Assembly (NCBI RefSeq): GCF_029227915.1
Contig: NC_079875.1
Location: 12,087,001 to 12,151,000 of the forward strand
Direction: 5' to 3'
Length of the DNA stretch: 64,000 nt
Source: Hydractinia symbiolongicarpus
Lineage: Eukaryota; Cnidaria; Hydrozoa; Anthoathecata; Hydractiniidae
The notes below the pieces were generated by a model, which was not told where the DNA came from, did no database searches, and saw only the letters and a program-made list of their open reading frames with translations. A program made the position numbers and the translations under genes. Shown here piece after piece: positions 25,871-39,000 of this stretch; within the stretch, counting starts at the first letter, position 1; every line of letters begins with the position of its first letter.

Positions 25871-26680
25871 ATGTTGTCAAACAAAAATCCTCCCTTGCTG
25901 TCTACAAGTTCATTATACACTGATTGGAAAAAGAAAGTGAATATCTGGTCCTCATTCACCACACTCGAGAAAAAGAAGCATGGAGCAGCCGTATTATTGA
26001 CTTTAGATGGGTCGGCTGAAGAAGCCGTACTTGAACTTGAATTAGAAATCATTAATAGCGATGATGGATTGGAAAAGGTTTTAGAAAAGTTAGATAAACT
26101 TTATTTGAAAGACACAACATTAGAAAAGTTCGAAGCTCTGGATAAGTTTGACACTTACAAGCGGACATCTGAAACTTCCATTCAAGAACACATTCACCAG
26201 TTTAAAAAGTTGTATTTCAAACTGCAGAGCCATGGTACCACTATATCCGAAGATCTCCTTGCTTACAAGCTCTTAAAATCAGCAAATCTCTCAAAGCAAG
26301 ATGAAAAGTTGGCCAAAGGTACCGTTACAGAGCTTACATTGACCAACATGAAAGCCCAACTTAAGAAAATTTTTCCAGACAAAGAAAGCTTATCACAAGC
26401 TTCTAATTCATTACAAGTCCATGAAATTAATGAAGTCACTTATGAAAACATTGACAATGACGAATGTTATCCAACATACTTTGCTGGCAGACATAGTAAT
26501 GAAGATTATCAACGCTATCCTCACAGACGAACACAAACCAACCAACAACCGATGAAAAGAACTCTTCTGTGGCAAGTTCCAAAAATCCACCATCACGCAC
26601 TGGGCAAGTCAGTCGTTGCAGAATTTGCGAATCAATTTATCATTGGGCTGCAGATTGCCCCGATAAAAAACACTAAAACA
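25871..26680 (+). pseudogene. copia gag with frameshifted zinc knuckle
   Basis: An ATG at 25871 opens a gag-like protein (LYTDWKKKVNIWSSF, LEKLDKLYL, IHQFKKLYFKL), typical of the copia UBN2-type gag. The CCHC knuckle (CRICESIYHWAADC; C-x2-C-x4-H-x4-C) lies at 26616-26657 in another frame and is followed by a stop, so at least one indel separates it from gag and a second frame change leads into pol. Confidence 0.8.
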
Positions 26681-26694
26681 ATAATCAGCGTTCC

Positions 26695-28340
26695 ATGCGT
26701 CCACGAAATCAACCTCTTCCTCACAGATATGTTTACCTCCAGGAGCAAGAAGATGATCCGAGCCTATATCAAGTTGAGGAACATGACATTTATCACAAGA
26801 TTATATTATTTCAAAGTGATTATGACCACTCAAAACATCTTCCTGGACTGGTGGCAGAATCTTGGAATGCTGCTGTTCTTGACAGTGGTGCTACGAAAAC
26901 AGTTTGTGGCCGTAGTTGGTATAACACTTTCATCAAAAGCCTTTCCGAAACTGACATTAAAAAGGTTAAAACATCACCTGTTTCCAACGTCTATCGCTTT
27001 GGAGATGGAAATGAGGTTACATCTACCCAGACAGCCACCATACCTGCCTTTCTTGGTTTCCGTGAAATAGGTATTTCCACTGACATTGTTGAAGAAGACA
27101 TTCCACTACTCCTTTCTCGAGAAGCTATGAAAAAAGCAAACATGTCCATTGACTTCAAAGATGATACTGCCTCAGTATTTAACACTGTTGTGAACCTCAA
27201 TGTGACGAAGAGTGGTCACTATACAGTTCAACTCACCAGACAAACTCAACTCTTGTCCATGGTTGATACAAAATGCAAACCAAACATTGTCTTATCTGTT
27301 CAGGAAGCAACATCAAAGCATAACCAAGCACTGAAGATGCACCGTCAGTTTGCGCATGCACCAGTTCACAAACTCATCAAGTTGGTAAAATCTGCTGGCG
27401 ACCCCTGGGCACATGATAAAGAGCTGGAGCAAGAGCTGCATGCTGTTGCGAAAAATTGCCAAACATGTCAACAGTATGGCAGAGCTGCACTCAGACCTGT
27501 TGTTGGTTTACCATCAGCCAACAAATTTCTAGACACTGTTGCCATGGATCTGAAATTCTATCGTCAAAAGATACTGCTACATATGATCGACCATGCTACA
27601 CGTCTTTCCGCCTGTGTAAGAATCCCTTCCAAACGTCCTGAGCACGTCATAAAAGGAATATTCTCCAACTGGATCAGTGTTTATGGCACTACAGATAAGT
27701 TCCTATCTGATAATGGTGGTGAATTTATCAATGAATTCTTTCTGGAAATGTGTGAACAAATGAACATCAAAGTGAGAACAACTGGAGCTGAATCTCCTTG
27801 GTCCAATGGCCTTGTTGAGCGTCACAACCAAATTATATCCGCCATGCTGGACAAAGTTCTGGAAGATACCAACTGTGATTTCGATATCGCTCTATCTTGG
27901 TGTGTCAATGCCAAGAATTCCCTCACCAATTGCCATGGTTTCAGTCCATATCAACTGGCAATTGGAGGCAATCCACGCCTCCCTAGTGCTATGAATAATG
28001 AATTGCCAGCATTGACTGCAGATATACCAACGAGTGTTATACTTCGCCAGAATTTAAATGCTCTGCATGCCGCTAGAGAGGCTTTTATGCACCATGAAAG
28101 ATCATAACAACTTCGCCGTGCCCTTTCAAGCAATACTCGTACCTACAGTGATGTTGTTATTATCACTGGAGATATTGTTTACTACAAGAGGAACAACGAA
28201 ACAAAATGGAGAGGCCAGCTACAGTTTTAGGGAAAGATGGACAGCAAACATTGCTCAAACATGGTGGCTATTACATCAGAGTACACCCTTGCCGCATACG
28301 ACCAGCTCGAAATTCCCCTGTGCGAAACAATGATTCTACA
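26695..28340 (+). pseudogene. copia protease and integrase
   Basis: The frame starting at 26695 carries the aspartic protease motif VLDSGATKTVCG, then the integrase zinc-binding part (HRQFAH...CQTCQ), and the catalytic D,D,E: AMDLKFY, LSDNGGEF and GLVERHN. A TAA at 28105-28107 interrupts the frame after HHERS. The downstream part continues with DIVYYKRN and, after another frame change, KHGGYYIRVHPCR. Confidence 0.88.
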
Positions 28341-28568
28341 ATCTGTGATCAAGATGAGTCAAATCATATATCAACAGAAAAAGATGCTGTCACATATGGT
28401 TAACCAAGTACTCCAGAAAAACAGAGTCAAGCACTCGAAGACGACAGTGATTCTGATGAACAACCACATCATGTTTACATTACTCCACCAACGATTGCAC
28501 CAACACCCCCTCCTACACCACATGCAACTGCTCCAAGATTCAGAAACACGCATAGACCACATCGCTAC

Positions 28569-30380
28569 ATGTCTTCAGCAGCAACAAACACAAGAACATT
28601 AGACACAGATTTTGAACAACAACAATCTCTTGATGTCCAACAAGCATCACCTGACAACCAGAAATGTCCTAATCTAGATTTTTTGCGTAAAAACGACACC
28701 GTGGAGTATCAACTCAAAAATGACGATAGATGCAAAAAGGGAACCCTACATAGCAGATCAGGAAAATCGACAGGAAAATGGAAGTATTCATGGAATGTTA
28801 AGTCACCCGGAGGTGAATTTCAATCAGTTGATTTCAGTAGTGACGTAACAACGTGGCATCATACTAACAAAAGCAATAAGGATCAAGAGGTATTACAATC
28901 AGAAATCCTCATTGCCCAAGTTGACACTAACATAGAACTTGTCAAACAACGGGAGCTTCAGTCGTGGAAGTCTCAGTCATAGATGAAGGTCAAAATTTTA
29001 TGAATGTACGTTGGGTAATCACTCCTAAAGTTATTGACAACAAATCATCAACAAAAGCCAGACTAGTTGCAAAAGGCTTTCAAGAATCCCAAGACTATCG
29101 GACAGATAGTCCCACCTGCTCAAGAGAGAGTGTTCGACTTTGTTTTTCCATCACAGCGTCAATGAAATGGTCACTCCATTCTCTAGACATAAAACAGCCT
29201 TTCTTCAAGGGTATGCCATAGAACGTACAGTATTCATAAAACCACCTAAAGAAGCCAATACTGATAAATTATGGAAACTCATGAAGTGTGTTTATGGTCT
29301 TGCAGATGCTCCTCGCCAGTTTTACCTGCGACTCCGACAAGAATTGATCAAATTAGGTGTTACCCCTAGTCCATTTGACAATGGATTGTTCTATTGGCGT
29401 GTTGGTGATGCGTTGCATGGAATCCTTGTTTGTCATGTAGATGACATTATGTGGAGTGGCACAAAAACCTTTCGTATACAGGTTATCCAGCCATTGGGAC
29501 AAGTATTGAAGTTTAGTACTGAACATCACACAGCATTTAAATATTTGGGAATTGAACTGAAACAACATAAAGACTTTTCTATAACGCTCTCTCAAAACAA
29601 TTTTGCATCCTCAATAAAAAGATCGAACTACCACCAAAAATGGAGAAACATACACCTGTTAATGAAAATGTTAGAGGAGAACTGAGATCCATCATTGGTC
29701 AATTGAACTGGCTATCATGCATGTCCAAACCTGAAATCAGTTTTGAAGTCTCCTACTTGTCTGGGAGAATCAAGGAAGCTACATTCACAGATGTTATTTT
29801 ATTCACATTGATGCTAACAAAGTCATCACTAAAGTCCAAAATAATCCATCATTCATGACATTTCCCTGCCTTGATTTTAATTCAATCCATCCAAGTCTAT
29901 GCAGATGGCAGCTTCAATAGTTTACCAAATGCTGGAAGTCAAGGTGGCCAGATAGTTCTTCTATGTGATAAGTTCCAGCAATGTTGCACACTAGCGTGGA
30001 ATTCTAGTCGACTCAAACGTGTTGTAAGGTCAGCATTGGCTGCTGAAACATTAGCAATGTGTGACGGGTGCGAATTGGCATTCTTCGTTTCTAACATGGT
30101 CAGTAATCTGTTATTAGAACATCAACAGCTTCAAGTCTATGCTGTAACCGACAGTCGCTCATTATACGAAGCACTTGGTTCAACATAGCAACCATCAAAC
30201 AAACGTCTGAGACTAGAAATCTGTGCCTTGAGAGAAATGGTTGAAGAAGGTGACATTAAAGTCACATGGATAGAAGGTTCAATGCAAATCAGTGATGCAC
30301 TCACCAAACGTGGAGCATCTTGGAAGCTACTGAAACAAGCTATTGAGAATGGCCAGCTTCCACACACCATTCCAGCTTGA
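28569..30380 (+). pseudogene. copia reverse transcriptase and RNase H
   Basis: Frames at 28569, 28964 and 29140 together give the RT: MNVRWVITPKV, KARLVAKGFQE, CVYGLADAPRQFY and the catalytic CHVDDIMW. The RNase H part follows: VYADGSFNSLPNAGSQGG, ALAAETLAMCDG and TDSRSLYEAL. It ends with KVTWIEGSMQISDALTKRGA near 30330 and a stop at about 30380. At least four frame changes or stops are seen. Confidence 0.88.
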
Positions 30381-30672
30381 AGGGGATGTGCTGTTGACCC
30401 TACTGTATATAGACAAACATTTTGGATTTCTGTTTTTTTTTTTTTTATTTTGTTCACAAAGATTAGGAGATAATTATGTTGCTGACCCCACTGTACATAG
30501 ATAAACGTCCAGTTCTAGAAAGTATTTCATTGGTTCGATCCAGAATGTTACATTTCTCCTTCGACCATGGTTTACCGATATATATCAAGTTTATGTTGCA
30601 AGTGAATAATTGCAGATGATAAAGAAGATGACCAACCAATGGAGTTGACACAAATAAAGAAAGAGGGGAGAT

Positions 30673-30791
30673 TGATAGTTGTATCTTCTCATTAATAGTT
30701 ATCTAACTAATACAGCTGCATGGGACGCTGAGTTTATATCAGCAGTTGGACAGGATCAAACTAACTGTAAGTGTTATATTTCAATTTAACA
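30673..30791 (+). repeat. Right LTR of the copia element
   Basis: A 119-bp copy of the left LTR, lacking its 25-bp insertion; nearly identical otherwise. A short internal duplication (GTTG(C)TGACCC(T/C)ACTGTA(T/C)ATAGA) lies upstream at about 30395 and 30480. Confidence 0.93.
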
Positions 30792-31208
30792 TGCAGTTTC
30801 TAAATTTGTGTAATTACTTAATATAAAAGTTGTTGTTTTGTAGGAGACACTACTTTTAAACTTAAAAGTGCTATGTAATGGCTTCACTAATCTTATTTAA
30901 TTAATTTATAGGTTTGTCTAAATTCCTCAACCATAACATCTAGGCAGTTAACAAATAAGAATGGGCAATCAATGTAAGTTAGCCTAATACTATTTTCTTT
31001 TGACTTAGGTAAAAAAAAAAAAAGAATTTAAAAAATTAATCTCAACAGATCCAACAAAATGAAGCCTGGTAAAATTGTACTACGGACACAAGGAAAATAA
31101 AAATCGTCCAATCATAAGTCTGAGTTTTTAGCAGCCTCAAATGAATGGAATTTATTTCTTCAAGGCTAAATTGTACCTTTTACATTAGATTTAATAAATC
31201 ATTATCAA

Positions 31209-31349
31209 TAGCCGAAGTCACATGACCAAATTAATTAATGAGTCTGATTAATTAATTAATCTTAATCTGATGAATCTGGGTAATTATAGTGAATTCAGTA
31301 CACAGGTTAGATTGAATCTGAAAATGATTAATCTGTGTGACTTCAGCTA
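31209..31349. repeat. MITE-like unit with TIRs, AT-rich
   Basis: Begins TAGCCGAAGTCACATGA and ends CTGTGTGACTTCAGCTA, imperfect inverted ends (about 13 of 16), with TTAATTAAT-rich interior. A third related end, CTGTGCGACTTAGGCTA, lies at 35096-35112, so the outer pair 31209 and 35112 could bound a larger Harbinger-type element. Confidence 0.6.
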
Positions 31350-32172
31350 ACTATTTCTTCTTTTTCATAACAAAAGTCAGTACATTTTTGATAACAAAAG
31401 TTTGCACTTTTGTTTGTGTATTTTGGCATAGGGGTTATGGTACTATTCATGTTGTAGTTATTTAAATTATGGTATTGTTGTTGTTGTAGGATCATCATTC
31501 TTAAATGAAGTTGCATGATTTCTTTTTCATGCTGTCTATTTTTTTCAGCCTTCTCACATCGAAAGTCAAACATTGATTTTTGATCTCTTTCTTCCACTTT
31601 CAAACGCTTTGCGTTTACTTCTGGCAGCTTGTTCACCCCCAAAAATTTTCGTCTTTCATGGGGTTTGGCAACCATCGTTGTACAAATTACTGGTCCTGCT
31701 TCCACTTAAGACCCCTTAGAAAAGTTCTCCTGATCTACATCAGATTTATTTTTTCACATGCAGCATCAGGAGAAAACATTTTGTTGCAATAAGTGCCGCC
31801 TGGCTTATAGCATATTGCATCAAAACCCTGATTTGTGTTAGCTAAGACAGGGTTGACGATTTTGAACCACTCTGGGTTGTCACAAGCTCCTTGTCCAGAT
31901 GCATTCTTTTTTTTATCTTTTAGTTTGCGCCACTGTTGTTTTATATTATTATATTTTACCTGAAGTTTTTTGACTTTTAACTTCTTTCCTTTTGTCTCTG
32001 GAATTTTAGACAACTTGAAGGCCTCTTCATCAAATGCCGTCTCTATTTCTGCCTTCTACTTTTGATTTTTTCTCTAAAGTGACCATGAAATTCGTTGCAG
32101 GGTCTACAGGAATCGAACAAAACCTGATTCCTTTCTTCTAGGCTCCAGTTTCTATTGTTTTTCTTCTCCATC
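31343..32172 (-). pseudogene. Broken Harbinger Myb/SANT-like DNA-binding protein
   Basis: Reading from 32172: MEKKNNRNWSLEERNQVLF, then VKYNNIKQQWRKLKDKKKN and NPEWFKIVNPVLAN (Myb/SANT-like trihelix of PIF/Harbinger elements), then a C-terminal part with HERRKFLGVNKLPEVNAKRL and a Q-rich helix. At least two frame changes (about 32040 and 31720) break it. This is normally the second protein of a Harbinger transposon; no DDE nuclease was seen. Confidence 0.7.
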
Positions 32173-32179
32173 TTTATCT

Positions 32180-34180
32180 TCAGATGATAGATAGATGGAT
32201 AGATAGAAGTTTTATTTATCAATAGCAGTTATATACAATTAAAATTAAAATAAACATAAAGAAAAAGAAAATAAATATAATAATTAGTCAGGGTGACAAA
32301 ATTAAAATATATAATGCTATTGAAGGGAGACCATACCTAATAGCATTAAGCTAAGGCAAAAGGTATGGCCACACTTGGACAATTACAGTAAACAACACAA
32401 GACACACAAAACAACACACACATAATAGTGGGTCAAATGATAAACAACCATGCAGGAAACAAATGGTCATGTCTGAAAATTCAGGAAAGTTAGTAAGAGG
32501 AAACAAAGTTCTTTTTCAGATCACTTTTAAGATTAAAGAAATCAAGGGAAAAAAATTTTCTAGTCCTTAAAGACCGCAATTTATTCCAGGAATTAATGGC
32601 ATTAAATCTAATTGAGTTTTTACCAAAAGAAATCGTATTAAAGGTAGGGAGATTGATCAAACCAATCTTCTCTGCCTGAGTGCCTTGAGCATGAATGTGA
32701 AATCAACCGCAAATGTATTAAGGATAGAAGCAGGCAATTTTTCATGAAATAGTTTATGTAAAAATAGAATATATTGTGACATTGGACAATATCAGAGAAT
32801 TTGAGGAGCTCAAGATTACTATACAGGTGACTGGATGATGCTCTTCAAAAGACATGAGTCGAATATCAAAATTTTGCAAAACAGTAATATGATTAACATT
32901 AAGACTGTTTGGCTGACCCCAAATTTGATTACAATATTGCAAGTGTGAATGAAAAATGGCATAGTAAACTAGAATAAGAATATTTAAAGGCACAAAGTGA
33001 CGAAGTTTAGCAACAGTCTCATTGATCTGAGACTTCCAGCTTAAATCAGAATCTAATAGAACACCAAGATATTTAATACAATTACTAGGTATAAGCCTTT
33101 TACCATTGATAAAAAGCCTAAAATCGTAATTAAGAGGTTTCCGTGCATGTTTAAAAACAATGTACTCAGCCTTACTAGCATTAAGAGAAATTTTATTGGC
33201 ATTGAGCCAATGGCAAAGAAGCTTGAGGTCAAAATTCATTTGTTTGGCCAGTTGTTTCAAAGATTTACTGAAGTTTAAGAGATTGGTGTCATCAGCAAAG
33301 TGATGCACCAAAGAAAAATTATTTGAACAATGCAGGTCGTTAGAATAAATTAAAAATAAAAGAGGTCCTAAAACAGAGCCCTGAGGGACACCATGCCTGA
33401 TAAGATTACTAGTTGATATATTTCCATTGATGGATACAAACTGTTGACGTCCTGTTAAATAAGATTTAAATAGTGAGAGTGGAGTACCACTAATTCCATA
33501 GTGAAAAAGCTTTTTAAGTAAAATTTCATGATCAACCGTATCAAAAGCCTTTTGAAGATCAATGAACACTCCACATGCATAATTTCCTTTATCAAGAGCA
33601 TGCATAATTTTTTGAGAGATGTTCAGAAGAGTTTGAGAAGTCGAGTAATTTTTCCTAAAGCCAAATTGATGCTTGTAGAGGGCGTTGTTTGCTTCGAGAA
33701 AACCATACCCAGTAAAGATATAGGTCGGTAATTTGTTAATTCTAATTTGGATCATTTTTTTATAAATAGGGATGGTCTTGGCAGTTTTTAGGTTTGTAGG
33801 AAAAATACCAGTTGTGAAAGACAAATTAATAAGTTTTGAAAGTGGTATAGATAATTTAGATTAAACAAGAGTTAAAACATCGGCAGGAATACTGAATGGC
33901 CCAGAAGATTTAACAGGGTCAATGTAAGAAATGCAATTCAGAACTTCTAAATCATCAGTTGGTGAAAGAAACATCGAATTAGTAGTAGAATTTTTCAGAA
34001 AAGAGGAGAAATGTTTTCTAGTGAATGGGATATTCATTCTGATGTTATCTGCAATTGAAGCAAAGTAAGCATTAAAAGAATTAGCAATTGTCACTGGATC
34101 ATTTACAACAGAGTTATTAATGTTCATACAGGTGGGAGAAGCAGAAACAGAAGAACAAACAGAAATAATATTTTTAACTG
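32180..34180 (-). mobile_element. 5'-truncated CR1-like LINE with TCTA-repeat 3' tail
   Basis: Minus-strand RT: SSGPFSIPADVLT (34.0-33.86 kb), TTGIFPTNLKTAKTIPIYKK, HQFGFRKNYSTSQTLL, VFIDLQKAFDTVDHEIL, LIRHGVPQGSVLGPLLFLIY, the palm motif HHFADDTNLLNF and INGKRLIPSNCIKYLGVLLD, then the C-terminal LQYCNQIWG. The 3' end carries a (CTAT)n tail at about 32186-32205. A stop near 33860 and an indel near 33720 show it is dead. Short tandem 3' tails are typical of the CR1/L2 group. Confidence 0.88.
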
Positions 34181-34344
34181 CTGTTTACGTTGAAATAAAT
34201 CGATGCTCAGAGTGTGTTAACCTCGTTATGGTGGCCAAGTGCAAATTCAATAGAAAATTAATTACTTCATGTAACTAGTCAATAAAGCCCATGGAAAAAT
34301 CCATCTCTGCAAAAGGACAATGGAAAAGTGGCTTGTTTTAGATG

Positions 34345-34635
34345 TTTTGCTGGCGTCAGCAGTACAGATACAAAAAATCTTTTTTTGGAAATTTATTTAT
34401 CTGTTGCATCTATTGTGTAGAGCTAGAAACCCTGATCAAAATAATGTATAGAATCATGTGCTTTTGTTGAACAGCTAAGGAGATATAAAGGTCTAGAAAT
34501 GTTGCTGATGTCAGCAAAGACCTGCTAAAATACGAAAATTATTTCTTTTTAAATTTGTATACCCATTGCCTTTATCGAATAGATCCTAAAACTCTGATCA
34601 AGAAAATGCATAGGAAGATGTACTTTTGTTTTAGA
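34345..34635. repeat. Two degenerate tandem copies, period about 155 bp
   Basis: Both copies have GTTTTGCTG(G)CGTCAGCA or GTTGCTGATGTCAGCA, then TTTTT(A)AATTT(A/G)T, then CTGATCAA(A/G)A and GTGCTTTTGTTGAA or GTACTTTTGTTTTA. Confidence 0.55.
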
Positions 34636-34639
34636 ACGG

Positions 34640-36079
34640 GTCATTAACCCATCGGTTACGAATCGGATTCGGGGTCCCAGATTTGGGAAACTTACCCAAA
34701 TTGTTCCCATGTGGTCCCTAATCACCCACAAAATGACTGACTTCGCCACGTCATTTATAAGTTATTTGGCCTCAAAGTTTTAAATGCACTGTAATGGCTT
34801 CATTAATTTAATATAAGATATTGACGTTAAAGTAGCGTTTTTAACGGCTCGCTATGACGTCAGAATATTTAACATTTGAGAGATAACTTTTTCAATACCA
34901 TCAAAGAAAATAAACACATCCACTTTGCCTGTTACAGACACACGGAAGCTCCGTATTATCATATAAGGTGAATCTTTTTTATTCATTACATGGATTCACC
35001 AGGTAAAGATTAATTATTTGAAAAACTCCCATGATCCCACTACAGATTAATTAATTTAACACATTAATTAATTGAACTAGATTAAATAATTAATTCTGTG
35101 CGACTTAGGCTAATATTCTATTTAATTTTTTTATCAGACAATATATACTTTTAATTAACAGTAAAACTATTGCTAATATTTTTTGAAAAATAAATTCACA
35201 TTTTTGCTAAAAACGTGTTAGGATATGGAAGGTCTTTTTCATGAGAACATCTGTAAAGCGTCACAAAAGTTATTTTGTGATCACCCCTACTTGCTTATGC
35301 AAGCTTGTGTACTTTTACAAATAAAATATGGTGCTAAAACAACAGTATATATTTTTCCTCTTAAAAATTAATTCCCCCCAGTCAGTTATATAACTTACCC
35401 CATCATGATGATCTTCTAAGTCAATGTCATTATGGCTGGCTATGGGTAATCTTTCTTCGTATTTTGAATGCATTGGAAGTGAAGAAAGATTTCATCAACA
35501 CATTAATAGTCACATAAAGTCTTGTTAACATAATATATATATAATATATTTTGCATCCATAGCTAGCTTAGTTATAGCTAAAATGAGAAAAAAATAACTA
35601 TAAAGGTTAAGAATGACAAAAACGAGCTAGCTATAGCTAGCATTTTAAACGAAAAAAAGGGCAACGGACAATGACAATGACAAAAACAATAAGAACAAAC
35701 AAATTAATACTAATTGCACAAATAAATAATGTTAAAATTATCTTTAGATCATGAAAAAATGTTACGCTGCTACGCTTCCCCTACACGCGACATGATATGC
35801 GCATGTGAAAAAAGCATGTAGCTAACGACATCAAAATTCCAGGCCATAAGGCCGATTACCGACTAAAGTAAATATTAGGATAAAGGAAGGAGAGTGTGCA
35901 GCTACGGGTTTATGTGTTTTTTAATGTTTCAGATTTCTGTTTCGACTTAAAAATTTTAATTAACCCATTTAAATGATATATGAATGCCAACGCCTAATAA
36001 TTATAACGTTTTTTCACTTTTTATTTTATTGATCGTTCATCCGGTGTCCGGAGGTTTATTACCAGCGAGTTAAAACAAC
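34640..36079. other. Intergenic sequence upstream of the PTPN9-like gene
   Basis: AT-rich with no ORF of note. It holds a CRE palindrome TGACGTCA at 34855-34862, TAATTAAT-rich sequence ending in a Harbinger-like terminus at 35112, and several AGCTAGCT stretches near 35560-35640. No TATA box is evident just before the start at 36080. Confidence 0.5.
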
Positions 36080-39000
36080 ATGGCGGACACAGAGAGTGAT
36101 AGAGAAGTTTCCCTCAATGAAGCAGAAAGAGAGGTATGTTTTAGATTCATACAGAACGATTTATCTATGTTATCGATTAATGAAATACTTCCATATACAA
36201 AACTCCTTTTCTTTCTCCAATTTTTATTGTAACAAAAAAAGAGTTTTGTAAATAATAATAATAAAATATTTAAAGTGGCTAGCCCAGAAAATCACAAAAT
36301 CCATAGCTAGTGGATTGTTTCCACTGGGGGCCACTGGAAAAAAAAAGAAAAAAAATTATAAAATCGAAAGAAAAAAAGAATTAAAAACAAAAATTACAAA
36401 GTGATCTCCATTAGAATTTGCCAAATACATTTAGCTAGAGATGGAAGTCTTAGCTAGCTAAATGAAAGCAGACTTCCATTACAGGTCACTTGGTCTGGAA
36501 GATTATTCCACACTTTTGTAGCTCTAAACGGGAAGGCTTTTTTGCCAAATTCTGTGTTAACCAAGGGAAGTGTGAACCTGTTTTTCGAAGCTCCTCTTGT
36601 TTGATGATTCTGGCAGTTTTTTGCCAAAAGAAATTTTGAGCAATGCGATTTATGGCTTCGAAAACTAAAATGGCATCTTTTTTGATAAGTATATTATTTA
36701 GTGAATATTACCTCTCTTTCCCAAAAAAGGTACGGACTGCTGTGACTGACCTACAGTACTGCTTAAATGTACATGTGCACAATATTTATCACCTTCACAC
36801 AAACCTTTAATAGCGTCAGAACTTTTTTTCTTTTTTGAGTTATCATGAGTTACTACCAAACCCTTTCCTGCTAACTCCTCAAGGCCACCTTCCAACTACA
36901 AGGTCACACTTGGCTGCAATGCTACTAATCATGACTTTAGACTTTGCTGTGTTCACCCTTAGCCCTAAGAAAATACAAAAAAGTGTGGTTAATTTGCCTC
37001 CTACAGCAATGTACAACAGTTTTGTTAAAGGCTTATCAAATAAAAAGTGTAGTAAATATATGTAGTAAATATTAAATTAAAAATGTGGAAATAATATTAT
37101 ATAAAATAACCCATGGTGACTTCATGCCTCCAGATCTTTTTAAACAAAAATAGATTTGTCTAAAAATCTTGTTTTCATATTAAACTCTGCATGTTAAGAT
37201 AACTGCTAATAAATATGTTGCATCTTGACACAGTAAGACAAAATATTTCTTCCTGTTTATGATTTTATTTTCTTAAATTTCTTATGTGAATAATTTTACA
37301 AAAATTGTAATGAAAATAATAAAGTGTGTCCAAATATTGACATTGTGTAAATGGTGGCTTGATGCCTTGGAAAGCTTAATAATCTGCATTAAAGGGACCC
37401 TAAGGTACATAAAATGATGTTGGAGTGATATTATAGAGCTCAAAAAGTTGGTTAACAGGTATTTTTAAATTTTTAAAAACCTCTTTTCGTTTTCAAGATT
37501 TTCACATTTAAAGAATTTCAGATTTAATTATGCTGCATTAATTATAATGTCATATTTAAGTAATAGCAGATTTTGACATTTTCTGTCATCGGTAATTCTG
37601 ACTGTTAAGGGATGCGCATTCAAACTTTATCAATGCATAGATATTATAAAGGTGAATTGATTAATTTAATTTTTTTTGCTAAAATGACACTTGTTTGCTC
37701 ATCCAGGGCCTTTTAATTTTTTTGCTGACAACCCCATAACTCGGGATCTGCAACTATAGCTACTGTAGTATTGGAATTTTTTAGCATTATTTTTTTTTAT
37801 TACATACAGGCTGTTCAATCATTCGTATATCAACTAAGTTTGGAAAATGCCTTTGGCGATGGAATCCTGGTGTCAGAAAAAGAAGCAATACAGTTTTTAA
37901 TGGCAAGAAAATTTGATGTTGGCAGAGCCATCAGTTTGTTTCATACAAATAGGGTAATGAAAATGAATTTGTTTGTGTATTTATTCTTTGCTTTAAAATA
38001 TTAGTTTTTGATTCCCAAAGAAAATAGCAACCGGTTTATTTAACTGTTGAAAATTTCCATCCATTCCATTTTGCCATCAAAAATTTCTCGATTGTTGTTA
38101 CACATCAAGGTGGATCTGTTTTTTTTTAGATGCTTCGTGGAAGATTTGAACTAGAAAATCTAAATCCAAACATTGAGCCATTGTCCAGTGAGCTACGTTC
38201 TGGAAAGTTTACAATCTTGGTAACTCTTTTTGTCTGCTTGTTTGTATGTTCTCCGTTTATACTACTGATGATGATGCAGTCTCAGTAAATTTAAGATTTT
38301 CACTTATTGTACTGTGTTGATTTCATTATGTCAGGGGCGGATCTAGGATTTCTGATGTACTCAGCATAGAATGTACTTATATTAGTGACACGTGAAGGCC
38401 CACCATGGTTGGGCCTGAGGATCCAGAAAATTTTTAAACATTGGAGGATCCTAGATTGTCTAAAAACAACATTCCCGCATCTAAATTGTAAATTATTTGG
38501 AAAATAAAAAGGCTATTTGTCATTCATACAGCATAAAACGAAAATCGTTACCGTGTCATCTTTTCAACAATGTTGTTTGGTTGCTTGTCTTTCTTGCTGA
38601 GTTTCTATTGTTATATATGAAGCCTATGAACTAAAGAAACAAGATTATCTCATATAATTTATAGATGTTAATAGGCCGTTTCGCTCAATATCAGAGCTCA
38701 TCAGCATGCCTAGGATAACAAAAAATGTCATCCAGACATAGACAGCCAAATAAAAAAGAAGTAAAGAAATAAGATAACAAGATACAATGATGAGGAAAAA
38801 ATAGAGAAAAATTTAGCTGTCATTGGCATATTTATATTTAAAAAATACAGGATAACTTGACAACTGCAACTAGTATTAAGTAGTATTAAAGTAGTATCAA
38901 GTAGTATTAATATAAGTGTTTTAATAATTTTGATAAACATATTTTCTATTAAATTAATTTTTTAAGAATACCAATAGTATAATATAATACCAACCTTTGC

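Larger units (their letters stand above)
25669..30791 (+). mobile_element. Ty1/copia LTR retrotransposon (GalEa-like), both LTRs present, ORFs broken
   Basis: The element has a TG...CA LTR at each end, a 5-bp duplication TGCAG (25664-25668 and 30792-30796), a primer-binding site just after the left LTR (TGGTAGCAG, matching the 3' end of initiator tRNA-Met) and a purine tract AAAGAAAGAGGGGAGA before the right LTR. Order gag, protease, integrase, reverse transcriptase, RNase H is the copia order. The LTRs are very short (143 and 119 bp), as known for GalEa elements of marine animals. Several frame changes and stops break the coding region, so it is not autonomous. GalEa assignment is inference. 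Confidence 0.93.
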
